NCBI GenBank assembly: GCA_031580945.1
Contig: JAVLBT010000030.1
Span: 1-24,302, forward strand
Direction of reading: 5' to 3'
Source: Gracilimonas sp031580945
Lineage (GTDB): Bacteria > Bacteroidota > Rhodothermia > Balneolales > Balneolaceae
Length of the DNA: 24,302 nt
In this document: piece by piece, positions 8,776 to 18,200 of the stretch
Numbering within the stretch: position 1 is the first letter of the stretch
Layout of the letters: every line of letters begins with the position of its first letter
Notes under the pieces: model-generated
Told to the model about the DNA's origin: nothing
Databases searched by the model: none
Seen by the model: only the letters and a program-made list of their open reading frames with translations
Made by a program: the position numbers and the translations under genes

Positions 8776-9780
8776 TTATTGATTGGCAGCCCGTTCCCAA
8801 TTTCGTGAATACCTTGCGTATTCATATGCTTTTTCTTCGAGTCCTGCATTGTGATAAGCTTCTGCCACCATCATTGCGGCTTCAAAAAGCCTCTGATAAT
8901 CGGCTCGCTCCAAATTTCCGACTTCCCCTTGTAGCTCCGGTATCTTTAGTTCCGTATTCTCAGCTATGGAATCGGGATGGTGATCAGTAGTAAAATTTTC
9001 CTGGAAAAGGAGCGGCCAAAATTGCGACTTACCATATATATTTTTTGAGATCACCCAATACCACTCATTGGTTTTAACCCTGTATGTACGCATTTCTGAT
9101 TCAGTGGCTCCCATATCCCCCTCTTTGATCTCAGTCTCATCAGTTTGTTGAGTTTTTTGATCGGCGGAAGCCTCCACTTGCTCCATCTTGGGTCCCTCAT
9201 TCTCAACTTGTGAACCCAATGGATTAGCTACATTCGAACTTTCAACTGAAGATTGACTCTGTTGTTGAGCCACTTCTTTATCCTCAGTATTTAATAAAAA
9301 CCAAGCGGATACCATGGCAATAACGGCCACCACCAGAATCGCAGTTATCATTACCAATAAATTATTATTTACCCTCTTACGTTGATGAGTAACTTTTTCT
9401 GTGCCCGCATCTGCTTTTCTTTGTTCCGCCACAGATTCTGCTTTTACTGACTGATCTGATTCTTCGATTAATTCAGATTCAAGATGAGCATATTTAGCAT
9501 TTACAACTTCCCGAAGGGCTTTATACGGACTAAATGTTACCCGTTTATGGGCTGGAATAATGATCGGTTCTCCGGTTTGGGGATTTTGCCCTTGCCGCTC
9601 GGCAATTTCCTTTACCTTAAAGCTTCCAAAATTAGTGATAGATGCTTTACCTGTCTCTTCAAGCTCCTCTTTAATTTGAGCGATCAGTGCTTTGCTAAAA
9701 GCCTCACTTTTATTTTTACTAAATCCCGTTTTCTGAGATAGGGCTTCAATAATTTCACTATAAGTTACCTTCTCACTCAT
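8776..9780 (-). CDS. HU-family DNA-binding protein fused to a transmembrane helix and LysM-like domain
   Basis: Numbering is from the ATG at 9780 (334 aa). Residues 1-100 form a canonical HU/IHF domain with the DNA-arm signature NPQTGEPI, the IPA motif, and GSF at the arm base. A basic stretch (HQRKR, about 132-136) precedes one hydrophobic helix (about 141-163), so the N-terminus should face the cytoplasm. After it comes a low-complexity Gln/Ser/Glu-rich linker (about 165-230), a LysM-like domain (about 232-283: TYRVKTNEWYWVISKNIYG... LKIPEL) and a short helical pair (about 294-330). This predicts a DNA-binding domain in the cytoplasm and a peptidoglycan-binding-like domain in the periplasm on one chain. 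A purine-rich GGGGAG motif sits just before this ATG. An ATG at 9792 would add four residues. The gene overlaps the stop of the upstream HU gene by 8 bp, so the two are probably translationally coupled. Confidence 0.88.
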   Translation of the reverse strand: MSEKVTYSEIIEALSQKTGFSKNKSEAFSKALIAQIKEELEETGKASITNFGSFKVKEIAERQGQNPQTGEPIIIPAHKRVTFSPYKALREVVNAKYAHLESELIEESDQSVKAESVAEQRKADAGTEKVTHQRKRVNNNLLVMITAILVVAVIAMVSAWFLLNTEDKEVAQQQSQSSVESSNVANPLGSQVENEGPKMEQVEASADQKTQQTDETEIKEGDMGATESEMRTYRVKTNEWYWVISKNIYGKSQFWPLLFQENFTTDHHPDSIAENTELKIPELQGEVGNLERADYQRLFEAAMMVAEAYHNAGLEEKAYEYARYSRNWERAANQ

Positions 9781-10060
9781 CTCTCTCCCCATTTAATTCT
9801 CTCTTCAATGTACTGCTTTGATTGAAGTGAACTACTTTTTTAGGAGGTATCTTCATCATTTGCTTATAATGAGGATTATAGGATGTATGTTCAGGTCTAA
9901 CCTCGGCATAAAAACTACCAAAGCCGGGTAAGGTAAATCCTTTGTTTTTTGAGAGCAGGGTAGTAAGACCGCTCACAAAACTATCATAGAGTTCTTCAGT
10001 CTCTTTTTGGGTGAGATCAAGATCTTCTGACAGTTGTTTTAAAACCTCCGCTTTTGTCAT
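9773..10060 (-). CDS. Small HU-family DNA-binding protein
   Basis: This 95-aa protein has the length and pattern of a single HU/IHF domain: an N-terminal helical pair (TKAEVLKQL... LYDSFVSGL), the turn GFTLPGFGSF leading into the beta-arm, a conserved Asn-Pro at the arm tip (SYNPHY), IPP, and the C-terminal Phe...LKREL. It is clearly diverged from housekeeping HU, because the Arg-rich RxGRNP arm motif is reduced to Asn-Pro. HU proteins bind and bend DNA as dimers. The tight overlap with the downstream HU-TM-LysM gene suggests it is a partner of that protein, perhaps its heterodimer subunit; this is inference. The 150-bp gap to the divergent fumarylacetoacetase gene should hold both promoters. 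Confidence 0.85.
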   Translation of the reverse strand: MTKAEVLKQLSEDLDLTQKETEELYDSFVSGLTTLLSKNKGFTLPGFGSFYAEVRPEHTSYNPHYKQMMKIPPKKVVHFNQSSTLKRELNGERDE

Positions 10061-10210
10061 AATTGTTTGTGTGGTGTAAATTTAACTACTTAGATTTGAA
10101 TAAATGCTAAAACAAGGAAATAAGCAATTTTTAGCGGTTTCCATAGTACAGCATTACACTTTAAACAGCTACTTCAGTATCCATAATATTTTCATTAATG
10201 ATCATTACCT

Positions 10211-11467
10211 ATGTTAAGATCTTTTATTCCTGTTAAACAGGATTCTCACTTCCCTATTCAAAATCTTCCTTTCGGAGCATTTGAAACCGAAACAGGGGAT
10301 GTTCATCTATGCACAGCACTCGGCGACTATGTGGTAGATCTTTTCATATTGGATGAAGAAGGGCTTTTTGATGGCCCATACCTGCAGGATCAATTTGTGT
10401 TTCAGGTTTCTACCTTGAACCACTTTCTAAGCCTTGGTCAACCTGCGTGGGCAGAAGCCCGATCCCAACTTCAAGCCCTTCTATCTGCAAAAAACCCAGC
10501 ATTACGAGATAATTCACTTTTGCGAAACCGGGTGTTCAAAAAACAAAAAAACGTAAAAATGGTGTTACCAGTAGAAATTGGTGACTTTACTGACTTTTAT
10601 TCCTCCGAGCAGCATGCCCGAAATGTAGGAAGTATGTTTCGTGACCCGGAAAACGCCTTATTACCAAATTGGAAACATCTTCCCGTGGGGTATCACGGTC
10701 GCAGCAGCTCTATTGTTATAAGCGGAACAGAACTACATCGGCCCAAAGGTCAGTTGATGGATTCAGGGTCAAATGGTCCAGTTTTTAAACCTTCGGAACG
10801 CATTGATTTTGAACTGGAAATGGGCTTTATAATTGGACCTGGCAATGAACTTGGATCAAGCATTTCGGTGGATGAAGCAGAGTCACATATTTTTGGACTT
10901 GTTTTGCTAAATGACTGGAGTGCTCGGGATATACAATCATGGGAATATCGGCCTCTTGGCCCTTTTATGGCCAAAAACTGGGCTACTACCCTCTCCCCCT
11001 GGATCGTACCACTGGCAGCTTTACAGCCCTTCCGAAAACCTGCTTCCGAGCAAAATCCCAAGCCTCTTTCCTGCCTGCTCCAAAAAGAACCTGTTTCCTT
11101 TGATATTCATCTTGAGGCTTATTTAAAGTCAGAAATTATGCTGGAACCATACAAAATCTGCCAAACGAACTATCAAAATTTGTATTGGACCATAGCTCAA
11201 CAACTTGCCCATCACACAACAAATGGGTGCAATACCCGGCCCGGAGATCTGTTTGGCTCAGGAACTATTAGTGGTAAATCTGAGAATAGTTATGGCAGCT
11301 TGCTGGAGCTTGCCTGGAATGCAACAAAGCCCATTGAGTTGCCCTCGGGAGAAAAACGATCATTTCTGCAGGACGGAGATGAAATCACGCTCACGGCTTA
11401 TGCACAGGGTGAAGGATTTCGTGTGGGTTTTGGAAATGCTGCTGGTAAAATAAAACCGGCTCAGTAA
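10211..11467 (+). CDS. Fumarylacetoacetase
   Basis: The enzyme hydrolyses 4-fumarylacetoacetate to fumarate and acetoacetate, the last step of tyrosine/phenylalanine catabolism. Its 418 residues match the usual full length (about 420). An N-terminal SH3-like domain (about 1-118) precedes the catalytic mixed beta-roll. Visible active-site elements are Asp128 and His135 (the catalytic-base equivalent) in DFTDFYSSEQH, YHGRSSS, the metal ligands Glu201/Glu203 in DFELEMG, and Asp235, Arg239 and Lys255 in NDWSARD...FMAKNW. The late GTISGKSENSYGSLLEL block is also typical. No other tyrosine-degradation gene is adjacent, so the pathway is dispersed. The stop overlaps the convergent membrane-protein gene by 7 bp. 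No odd features or truncation are seen. Confidence 0.96.
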   Translation: MLRSFIPVKQDSHFPIQNLPFGAFETETGDVHLCTALGDYVVDLFILDEEGLFDGPYLQDQFVFQVSTLNHFLSLGQPAWAEARSQLQALLSAKNPALRDNSLLRNRVFKKQKNVKMVLPVEIGDFTDFYSSEQHARNVGSMFRDPENALLPNWKHLPVGYHGRSSSIVISGTELHRPKGQLMDSGSNGPVFKPSERIDFELEMGFIIGPGNELGSSISVDEAESHIFGLVLLNDWSARDIQSWEYRPLGPFMAKNWATTLSPWIVPLAALQPFRKPASEQNPKPLSCLLQKEPVSFDIHLEAYLKSEIMLEPYKICQTNYQNLYWTIAQQLAHHTTNGCNTRPGDLFGSGTISGKSENSYGSLLELAWNATKPIELPSGEKRSFLQDGDEITLTAYAQGEGFRVGFGNAAGKIKPAQ

Positions 11468-11934
11468 CCTAAATACCAGATTCCAAAACTTGCTAATAAT
11501 GACAGCACAAACAATACATAAGCTTGTTTCACGGGTTTGTCTGGCAAAAAATTGTACAATGGATTTTCAGTGAAAAACTCTTCGAGCTGTTCTCTTCGGT
11601 CCAATTCGGCATCATCAAGTTCTTCTTCTTTTCGAACCAATACTTCGGCATCTCCCTGTACTTCCTGTAAACTTTCATTCAAGAAGCCTGCAATCGTGTA
11701 TTGATCAACTTTCCCAAGTTTACTAACGATCAGGTAAGCCGGCGTACCTACCATAAAAATAGCGATACTTACAATGGTTTTATCCAAAACGGTAAGATCC
11801 ACCAACAGTCCAAGTGCCATACTTATAAGTCCGGCTAAACCCATGATGCATAAAAGTGCGCTTAGTATCAGTCGCAGTTTCCAGTTTTGTATGCCTTCAA
11901 TTAAAATTTGTGACCCTTTCATTGCCATGTCCAT
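11461..11934 (-). CDS. Three-helix membrane protein of unknown function
   Basis: I do not recognise a family for this 157-aa protein. It has a short N-terminal amphipathic stretch, two transmembrane helices close together (about 22-47 and 53-71), a cytosolic or periplasmic charged region rich in Glu/Asp/Arg (about 85-123, coiled-coil-like), and a third hydrophobic helix near the C-terminus (about 137-155). It lies 37 bp downstream of the M14 peptidase on the same strand and is probably co-transcribed with it. Its end overlaps the end of the convergent fumarylacetoacetase gene. The size and topology recall small holin-like or DUF-type membrane proteins, but no specific motif supports that. Confidence 0.75.
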   Translation of the reverse strand: MDMAMKGSQILIEGIQNWKLRLILSALLCIMGLAGLISMALGLLVDLTVLDKTIVSIAIFMVGTPAYLIVSKLGKVDQYTIAGFLNESLQEVQGDAEVLVRKEEELDDAELDRREQLEEFFTENPLYNFLPDKPVKQAYVLFVLSLLASFGIWYLGY

Positions 11935-11971
11935 AGTATTTTCTTTTTTTCAGAATATGTGTAACCGAGCG

Positions 11972-13252
11972 TTAGTTTTCAAGAGTTGTTTTTTGCCATT
12001 CTTCCATTAATAGCCTCATTAAAGACCGAGCAGCTGAGCGTGAAATATGTTCTATTTTCTCCGGCTCTATATTATCGCTTACTTCATATGTGACTGCATC
12101 AATCCCAAAAGTGTGATAAAACCAGTTTTTTGCGATTGGAGATGAAGTATCGAATTCTTCAATGGTAAACTCTACATCCGAATGATTATTTAATACGGTT
12201 TTTGTCCATTTTTGAGTGACATTATCCGGTTCCGTTTTAACCTCTTCATCAATTGGGTAGAAGATATTTTCGTTGGTAGAATGAAAATCAATACCATAAA
12301 ACATCTTCAGGTTTTCTTTTTCTTCCACAGCTAACAATTCATCACGAACTACCCGTGTTTCTGGCTGGTTGAAATTCTGCCAATCTCTGTTTAAATCCAC
12401 CCCACCCGCATTATGCCGCCAGTGCCCCATATCTGCCCCATCGGGATTCAACAATGGAAATGCCTTTACAACAAATGTTTGCCTGAACTCTGAAGCTAAT
12501 TCACTGTCGGATGCCAATTCTTCAAGAAAAAACAAGGACGCTATATATCCCGTTACTTCGGGAGGATGCTGCCTGCCTACAATGGCTAATACCGGGGCTA
12601 TCTGGGATGAAGTCGTCTCTGATATCTCAAGCTGCCAAATAGGGCGACCTAATTTTGATTCACCAGCCTGCTGAATTGTCACAAAATCTTTTCCCAACAC
12701 TTCACGTTCTTTCAACTCACTGAACAATTGTGACGAGGTTTTAAGCGGTTGCGCACTAACTATTACAGGATCCGATGTTAAGAGTATTTCAAACGTTCCT
12801 GTTCCTTCAACAGAGTCATATTTCACTGGAAGTTCCATTTGTTGCTGCCAGCTACTATCGGATTCTACCCAACTTAATAATTTAGGAACATAACGGTGCT
12901 TGGCATCCATGTAGTTCAACTTCAGAGTTGCCATCCGGACCGTATCGCTCCATATCTTGAACGCATACCAGGGACTGTTATTAATAGGAGCATTTTCCGG
13001 TTCAATATAAATCTCAAAAAGAGTGTCGTTAATGGCAACAAAATTACTTAGCCTCGCACCCTCAAACTCATTACTAACCCATACTTTCGGCGCCCCAGCT
13101 CCAATTACCCTGCGTGGTTGCTCTTTGATCTCTTTATCTGTGGTATTTGTAACATCGGGAGGATCATAAGAAAAACCGGTAAATTCTTCTGTACTTTTAC
13201 ATGAAACCAACGTCAGTAAAGCAATTAAAATAAAACCTGCATTTTTATACAT
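11972..13252 (-). CDS. M14-family zinc carboxypeptidase, lipoprotein
   Basis: This 426-aa protein has a lipoprotein signal (LVSC, Cys18), so it should be membrane-anchored in the periplasm or on the outer membrane. A beta-rich N-terminal region (about 50-165) is followed by a metallocarboxypeptidase domain (about 185-420). M14 hallmarks: zinc ligands His229 and Glu232 in RQHPPE, the substrate-binding Arg289 in VDLNRDW, the third zinc ligand His324 in GIDFHS, and catalytic Glu390 in TYEVSD. It resembles the M14 subgroup that often trims peptides or cell-wall peptides; the exact substrate cannot be told. The next gene downstream encodes a small membrane protein 37 bp away. It is divergent from the tamA-like gene across 83 bp. 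Confidence 0.9.
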   Translation of the reverse strand: MYKNAGFILIALLTLVSCKSTEEFTGFSYDPPDVTNTTDKEIKEQPRRVIGAGAPKVWVSNEFEGARLSNFVAINDTLFEIYIEPENAPINNSPWYAFKIWSDTVRMATLKLNYMDAKHRYVPKLLSWVESDSSWQQQMELPVKYDSVEGTGTFEILLTSDPVIVSAQPLKTSSQLFSELKEREVLGKDFVTIQQAGESKLGRPIWQLEISETTSSQIAPVLAIVGRQHPPEVTGYIASLFFLEELASDSELASEFRQTFVVKAFPLLNPDGADMGHWRHNAGGVDLNRDWQNFNQPETRVVRDELLAVEEKENLKMFYGIDFHSTNENIFYPIDEEVKTEPDNVTQKWTKTVLNNHSDVEFTIEEFDTSSPIAKNWFYHTFGIDAVTYEVSDNIEPEKIEHISRSAARSLMRLLMEEWQKTTLEN

Positions 13253-13335
13253 AAAAATAAATTCTGCTAAAACTTATACTTCAAAGAAAGAACTCTTTCG
13301 CTTATAATAAGACATCAATAATATAAACCGACGGC

Positions 13336-15288
13336 TTGATTACTTCTAATTTAAAACTTTTAATCCTTCTGCTATTCTTTTTTGTATTTAGCTCTACTGC
13401 TTTTGGACAAGAATTAGCAGAGGAAGATATTGCGCCTCGAGTTTGGAGTTTAAGTATTGAAGGAAATAAAACCTTTGAGGGTATTGTTTTACGAAATGCC
13501 ATTTCTAATGAACCTCCTTCCACTTTCAAGAAAATGATATTTTGGAAAATAATTGGAATGCGACTAAATGAAAATGAAGTCAGGCGGGATGTCATTCGAT
13601 TAGAGCGATTTTACCAACGCAGGGGGTTTGATGATGTAATAGTATCTTACAGAATTGAAGACCTGAATAAGTCCTGGCAGAAAGAGTTAATTTTTGAGAT
13701 AGTGGAAAATCAGCCCATTCGCATTCAAAACGTAAATTTTAGCCTTAATGCTTTACCCAAAGACAGTTTATTCATTTATGATGACCAAACCTTTTCCCGC
13801 TTGAGACAGAACTTACCGTATAAAGTAGGTCAGCGATATGAAACAGTAAATAAAACAGAGATCGAAGGTCGGCTCGTTGGCATATTCCGAAACTTGGGTT
13901 TTCCTTATGCGGAAAGCTCCGTTGAAGCAACCATTGACAGCGCCGCAAAAAGAGCGACCGTAACTTTCATAAATACACCGGGACCGCGTGCTCACTTTGA
14001 TTCCCTGTTTGTTAGTGGTGCACAAAGTTTAAGAGAGAAATATATTCTTCGGGAAACCGGTATAGAAAGCGGTGAGGTTTTTAGTGAAAACACCCTAAGA
14101 GAAGCACAACGAGAAGTTTTTAACCACCATTTGTTTAGATTTGCGATCATATCTATTCCGGACCAGCCTGTTGATTCCTCTTTAAATGTAGAAGTGCGGG
14201 TTAAGGAAATGCCCAAGCGTTCGGTGCAGCTTCAGGGCGGTATTGGGAATTTAACACGAATTGATGATGGCTTTGCTGACCTTTATAAGTTATTCAGGGG
14301 TCAGGCATCGTGGACACACCGTAGCGTTCGGAACCGTGGTGAACGGTTTAATATTTCAGGAACAGTATCTGCAATTGAACAGCGGTTATCTATCAATTAT
14401 TTATTTCCTTATTTGTATAACACCAAAACATCATTAAATCTTTCCCCCTTTTGGGAACACAAACTTGAACCCTCTTATGAAATTTACAGGGGTGGTTTAA
14501 ATACTAGTTTTCTATACCAGTACAGCGCTAATTTGACCGGTAGTATTTCTTATGAATATTCCCAAAATAACGAGAGTTCTGAAAGTTCTCAGATCAGTTT
14601 GCCAGACTCCATTGTATCCTACAATGTTTCTTCATTTAATTTAAACGGGTATTACACAAAAAATTTACGCCGCGGAAGAAAAGGCTGGTCGATTCAGCCA
14701 TTTTGGGATTTATCAGGATTGTTTGGGGAATCAACATTTAGTTTCCAAAAAGCAGGCGTTGATACACGAAAATTTACTTCCCTGACCGATAATATTGTTT
14801 GGGCAAAACGATTAAATCTCTCAGGTATTTATTATTCTAAACAAGATTCCCTTCCTTCCGATATTAGAATATATAATGGCGGAACGAATTCTGTCCGAGG
14901 ATGGAACCGGCAGGAATTAGGCCCTAAACGAGCATTGCTAAATGATGATGGAAGTTTTAATCGGTATGTACCCGTTGGAGGAAATGCCACTATCAGTTTT
15001 AATACTGAATTTCGATTCAACCTAAGAGAAATTATTAAAGGATTTGGGGTTGCTGCTTTTTTAGATGGAGGGCAAGTTTGGCGTAATTTTGGTGATATTG
15101 GTTCCTCCCCCATACAATTTGGTGTTGGAGGAGGCATTCGTTATCAATCTCCGATAGGCCCCATTCGGGTAGATTTGGCATATAAAGTAAACCCGACCAA
15201 CGAGGATCTTCGAATTTACAGGGGAGAAAATTTTGGTAGCGCCTGGAACCGCTGGGGTCTTCATTTTAGTATTGGGCAGGCCTTTTAG
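13336..15288 (+). CDS. BamA/TamA-family outer membrane protein (Omp85)
   Basis: This 650-aa Omp85-superfamily protein is probably the TamA-like partner of the TamB-like protein encoded 2 bp downstream. A signal peptide (about 1-24, ending AFGQ) leads into three POTRA-like domains (about 35-125, 128-214, 219-292) and a 16-strand-type barrel (about 297-650). The barrel holds the conserved VRGW motif of loop 6 (Val520-Arg521-Gly522) and ends in Phe, the usual outer-membrane insertion signal. The start is taken as TTG at 13336 because an in-frame stop lies at 13324-13326 and the next in-frame ATG (codon 67) would remove the signal peptide. The complex is thought to help insert or assemble outer-membrane proteins, or to move lipids with TamB. 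It is shorter than housekeeping BamA (five POTRAs), which favours TamA. Confidence 0.9.
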   Translation: MITSNLKLLILLLFFFVFSSTAFGQELAEEDIAPRVWSLSIEGNKTFEGIVLRNAISNEPPSTFKKMIFWKIIGMRLNENEVRRDVIRLERFYQRRGFDDVIVSYRIEDLNKSWQKELIFEIVENQPIRIQNVNFSLNALPKDSLFIYDDQTFSRLRQNLPYKVGQRYETVNKTEIEGRLVGIFRNLGFPYAESSVEATIDSAAKRATVTFINTPGPRAHFDSLFVSGAQSLREKYILRETGIESGEVFSENTLREAQREVFNHHLFRFAIISIPDQPVDSSLNVEVRVKEMPKRSVQLQGGIGNLTRIDDGFADLYKLFRGQASWTHRSVRNRGERFNISGTVSAIEQRLSINYLFPYLYNTKTSLNLSPFWEHKLEPSYEIYRGGLNTSFLYQYSANLTGSISYEYSQNNESSESSQISLPDSIVSYNVSSFNLNGYYTKNLRRGRKGWSIQPFWDLSGLFGESTFSFQKAGVDTRKFTSLTDNIVWAKRLNLSGIYYSKQDSLPSDIRIYNGGTNSVRGWNRQELGPKRALLNDDGSFNRYVPVGGNATISFNTEFRFNLREIIKGFGVAAFLDGGQVWRNFGDIGSSPIQFGVGGGIRYQSPIGPIRVDLAYKVNPTNEDLRIYRGENFGSAWNRWGLHFSIGQAF

Positions 15289-15290
15289 TT

Positions 15291-18200
15291 ATGAGCAACC
15301 AAAAATCACATATCATATTTCGGCTATTTAAAGTCCTTGGCTGGCTTGTACTTTTTCTGGCCCTGACCGCTGTGGCAACTCGATATTCTTTAAAAACCGC
15401 ACCGGTACATCAACTTGCTAAAAAGCAGGTTATTTCATTCGCCAATAACCAACTGCTGGGAACCGTATCTATCGGTAAAATTGAGGGAGACCTGTGGAAA
15501 GATTTTAGCATTCATAAAATTCAAGTCACCTCAGGTCCGGACACGCTTATTTACCTCAATAAAGTCTCCATTACTTACAATATCTGGAGTCTGCTGGGCG
15601 AATCATTCATCATTAATGGATTACATCTTAATGACTTGCATACAAATATCAAAGAAGAACAAAATGGTGAATTCAACCTTCAAAAACTGATCAAAGCAGA
15701 CGATTCAACCCCAGCAGACGACTCCGGCGAAAGCGTCTTTAGCATCAACCTACAACACATAGATCTCCAAAACAGTGCTTTGGATATTTGGGCACCTTCA
15801 TATTTACCCGATAATACCCTTGAGATCAACGAGCTTCATGCCTCCGGAGGTTTTCAATTATCAGACGAAATTTCTGGCAATCTGTCCAGCTTGTCTTTTC
15901 GGATTACAGAAGGGCGGCTGCCCGAACCTATATCATTTGAATTGTCAGCAACCTATCAAAGTGAGATCATCACTTTAAGCCAACTTATACTCGGAACGGG
16001 CAGGTCCGTCATCAGTGCCAACGCCCGAACTAATCTTTCTGATTCTACCGTTACTGCTGAATTGAATGCGCAACCTTTTTCTATAAAAGACATTGAACCG
16101 TATTTGCGATCACAGCTTATAAACAACGAGTTAGATATTTCTATTTCTGCAAGAGGAAAATTTGACTCGCTGGATGTAAAACTCCTTGGTGAAGGCACTG
16201 GCTTCGATAAATTAGACGTGTCCACCAATTTCACCCTATCAGAAACCCCGTCAGTCAATAACTTAAGCCTTTCTGTAGAAAATATAGACTTAGGATATTT
16301 CACAAATGATTCCTTACAAGCCCAGATTGGCAAGTTACAAGCAGCTTTTGAAGGGTCTCTTCCCCAAGATCCTGCAAAGATGAATATATCATGGAACGCA
16401 GAAGCTTCTACCCTGCAGTATGATAATCAGGTGTTAGATAGTTTTTCGGGCAGTGGGTCAGTCAGTAAAGGCGTTGCTCTCGCAAACTTCCAGGCAAGAT
16501 CCGGAGTGGAACTGATGTCAGCAAATGCCAGCATCCGTAAACTTTTCTCTGAACAACCAGAATGGGATCTTTTTACCTCTGTTAACGATCTTGACCTTGG
16601 CCAATGGATACAGGATGACGCTCTGAACACTGATATTAATTTCCAATTAATGCTAAGGGGTAAAGGGTATGAGTTAAGCAATGAACCGTGGACTTTCGAA
16701 TTCAAAAATACCAGCAGGGCAGCCCTTGTGAGTGACACGATTTCTGTAAACGGGCAAAAATTTGCAGGCATCAACCTGTCTGGGAGTCTAACCCAAAAGA
16801 AGTTTGAAACCAGCGGTTTTGTCAAGCTTATCAAAAACAAAATCGATCTGTCCGCAATCGTGTATGATTATTTGGACTTAGAAAAAGCTTCTTACGAGTT
16901 CAGTGCAGCTACTCAACAATTTGATGCAAGAGAAATTTATGGTGTAGAAAACTTCCCCACCTCCATCAATCTTAAAACGACCGGTAGTGGAACCTCTTTT
17001 GATTCGCGATCTCTGCAAATACGGGCTCAGCTTTTAGTAGACTCCAGTGTTGTAAACGGAGCAGCTTTCGATTCTCTGGGTATTGAGGCTAATTACCAAA
17101 ATAGTATCCTAAGGATACCAATCGCCAGGCTTCGAAGCGATCTTATAGACGGTTCCTTCTCAGCCCGGCGAAATATTTATGATGTAACAGATCCTGAAAA
17201 CGATATTTCTCTGGATGTACAGATCAAGAACCTGCAACCTCTTGCATCATTATTGGGAGCTACAGTATTTAACTCTACCGGGCAAATAACGGGTAACATC
17301 ACCAACGAAACCCCTGAAAAACTTCGTTTTGATGGAAACGTTGACCTGGCTGATGTTGTATACGACACCCTTTTTACTGCTCGCTCTATTTCAGGAAGAA
17401 CCAATGTTTTAATAGGTGAACAATTTGGATACGATACATCACTTGAACTTACAGAACCAACCTTTAATGGCTTTGAGCTGGAAGATATCTTACTCACCAC
17501 CAAAGGGCTTGCTTCCGCTGATACAATAGCTGGTTCTTTTAATTTTGATATTGCAAGTACCGATGCAGGTCAGATTTCACAATCTGGCACTTATCATTTG
17601 TTACCTGCCTCTTTTGAGACTCGCATTCTGTGGAATAAATTTGATTTTCGAACCCCTGAGCGTACGCTTTCACTACAACAACCCTTTCAGCTTCATTATC
17701 AGGATGCCTCCATTCAAACGGATAGTCTTTTATTATTGTCGCCCGGGGGAACCTATTTGAACCTCGCTATTCCATATGCTGATTCTTTAAGGCAAGAAGT
17801 CTGGGTTACCGGGCAAGATTTTGATTTTGGAACCATTCAGGAAATAATCTTTGATGAACGATTTATAGATGGAATTCTATCCGGTAGTTTATCCATTTAC
17901 AACAGCCCGGATAAACTCTTTGGAAATGGGAGGTTAGACTTCACTCAACTTTCGTATCGGGGCACCGACATTGATTCACTGGACCTCAATTTTGACTTGC
18001 AAAATGAACGCCTGAATGCCCATTTAAGGCTGGCGATGAATGGGGAAGAGAAAGTGTACGGTAATCTTGATATTCCTTTCATTCCCGCAGACCCAGTAAC
18101 CCTGGAGGATGCCTTTTTTGATGAGCCGGTTCAGGGTAAGCTTGTCGTAAATCCCGTACAATTATCAGAATTTCAAAATTTACTAAACTCTATAAATATC

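Noticed and set aside
9781..9792. Start of the HU-LysM gene at 9792
   Set aside because: It would add only MGRE. The ATG at 9780 has a purine-rich GGGGAG motif just upstream and leaves the HU domain intact, though 9792 cannot be excluded.
11461..11934. Phage holin for the 157-aa membrane protein
   Set aside because: Three hydrophobic helices and small size fit loosely, but there is no holin motif and no endolysin or phage gene nearby.
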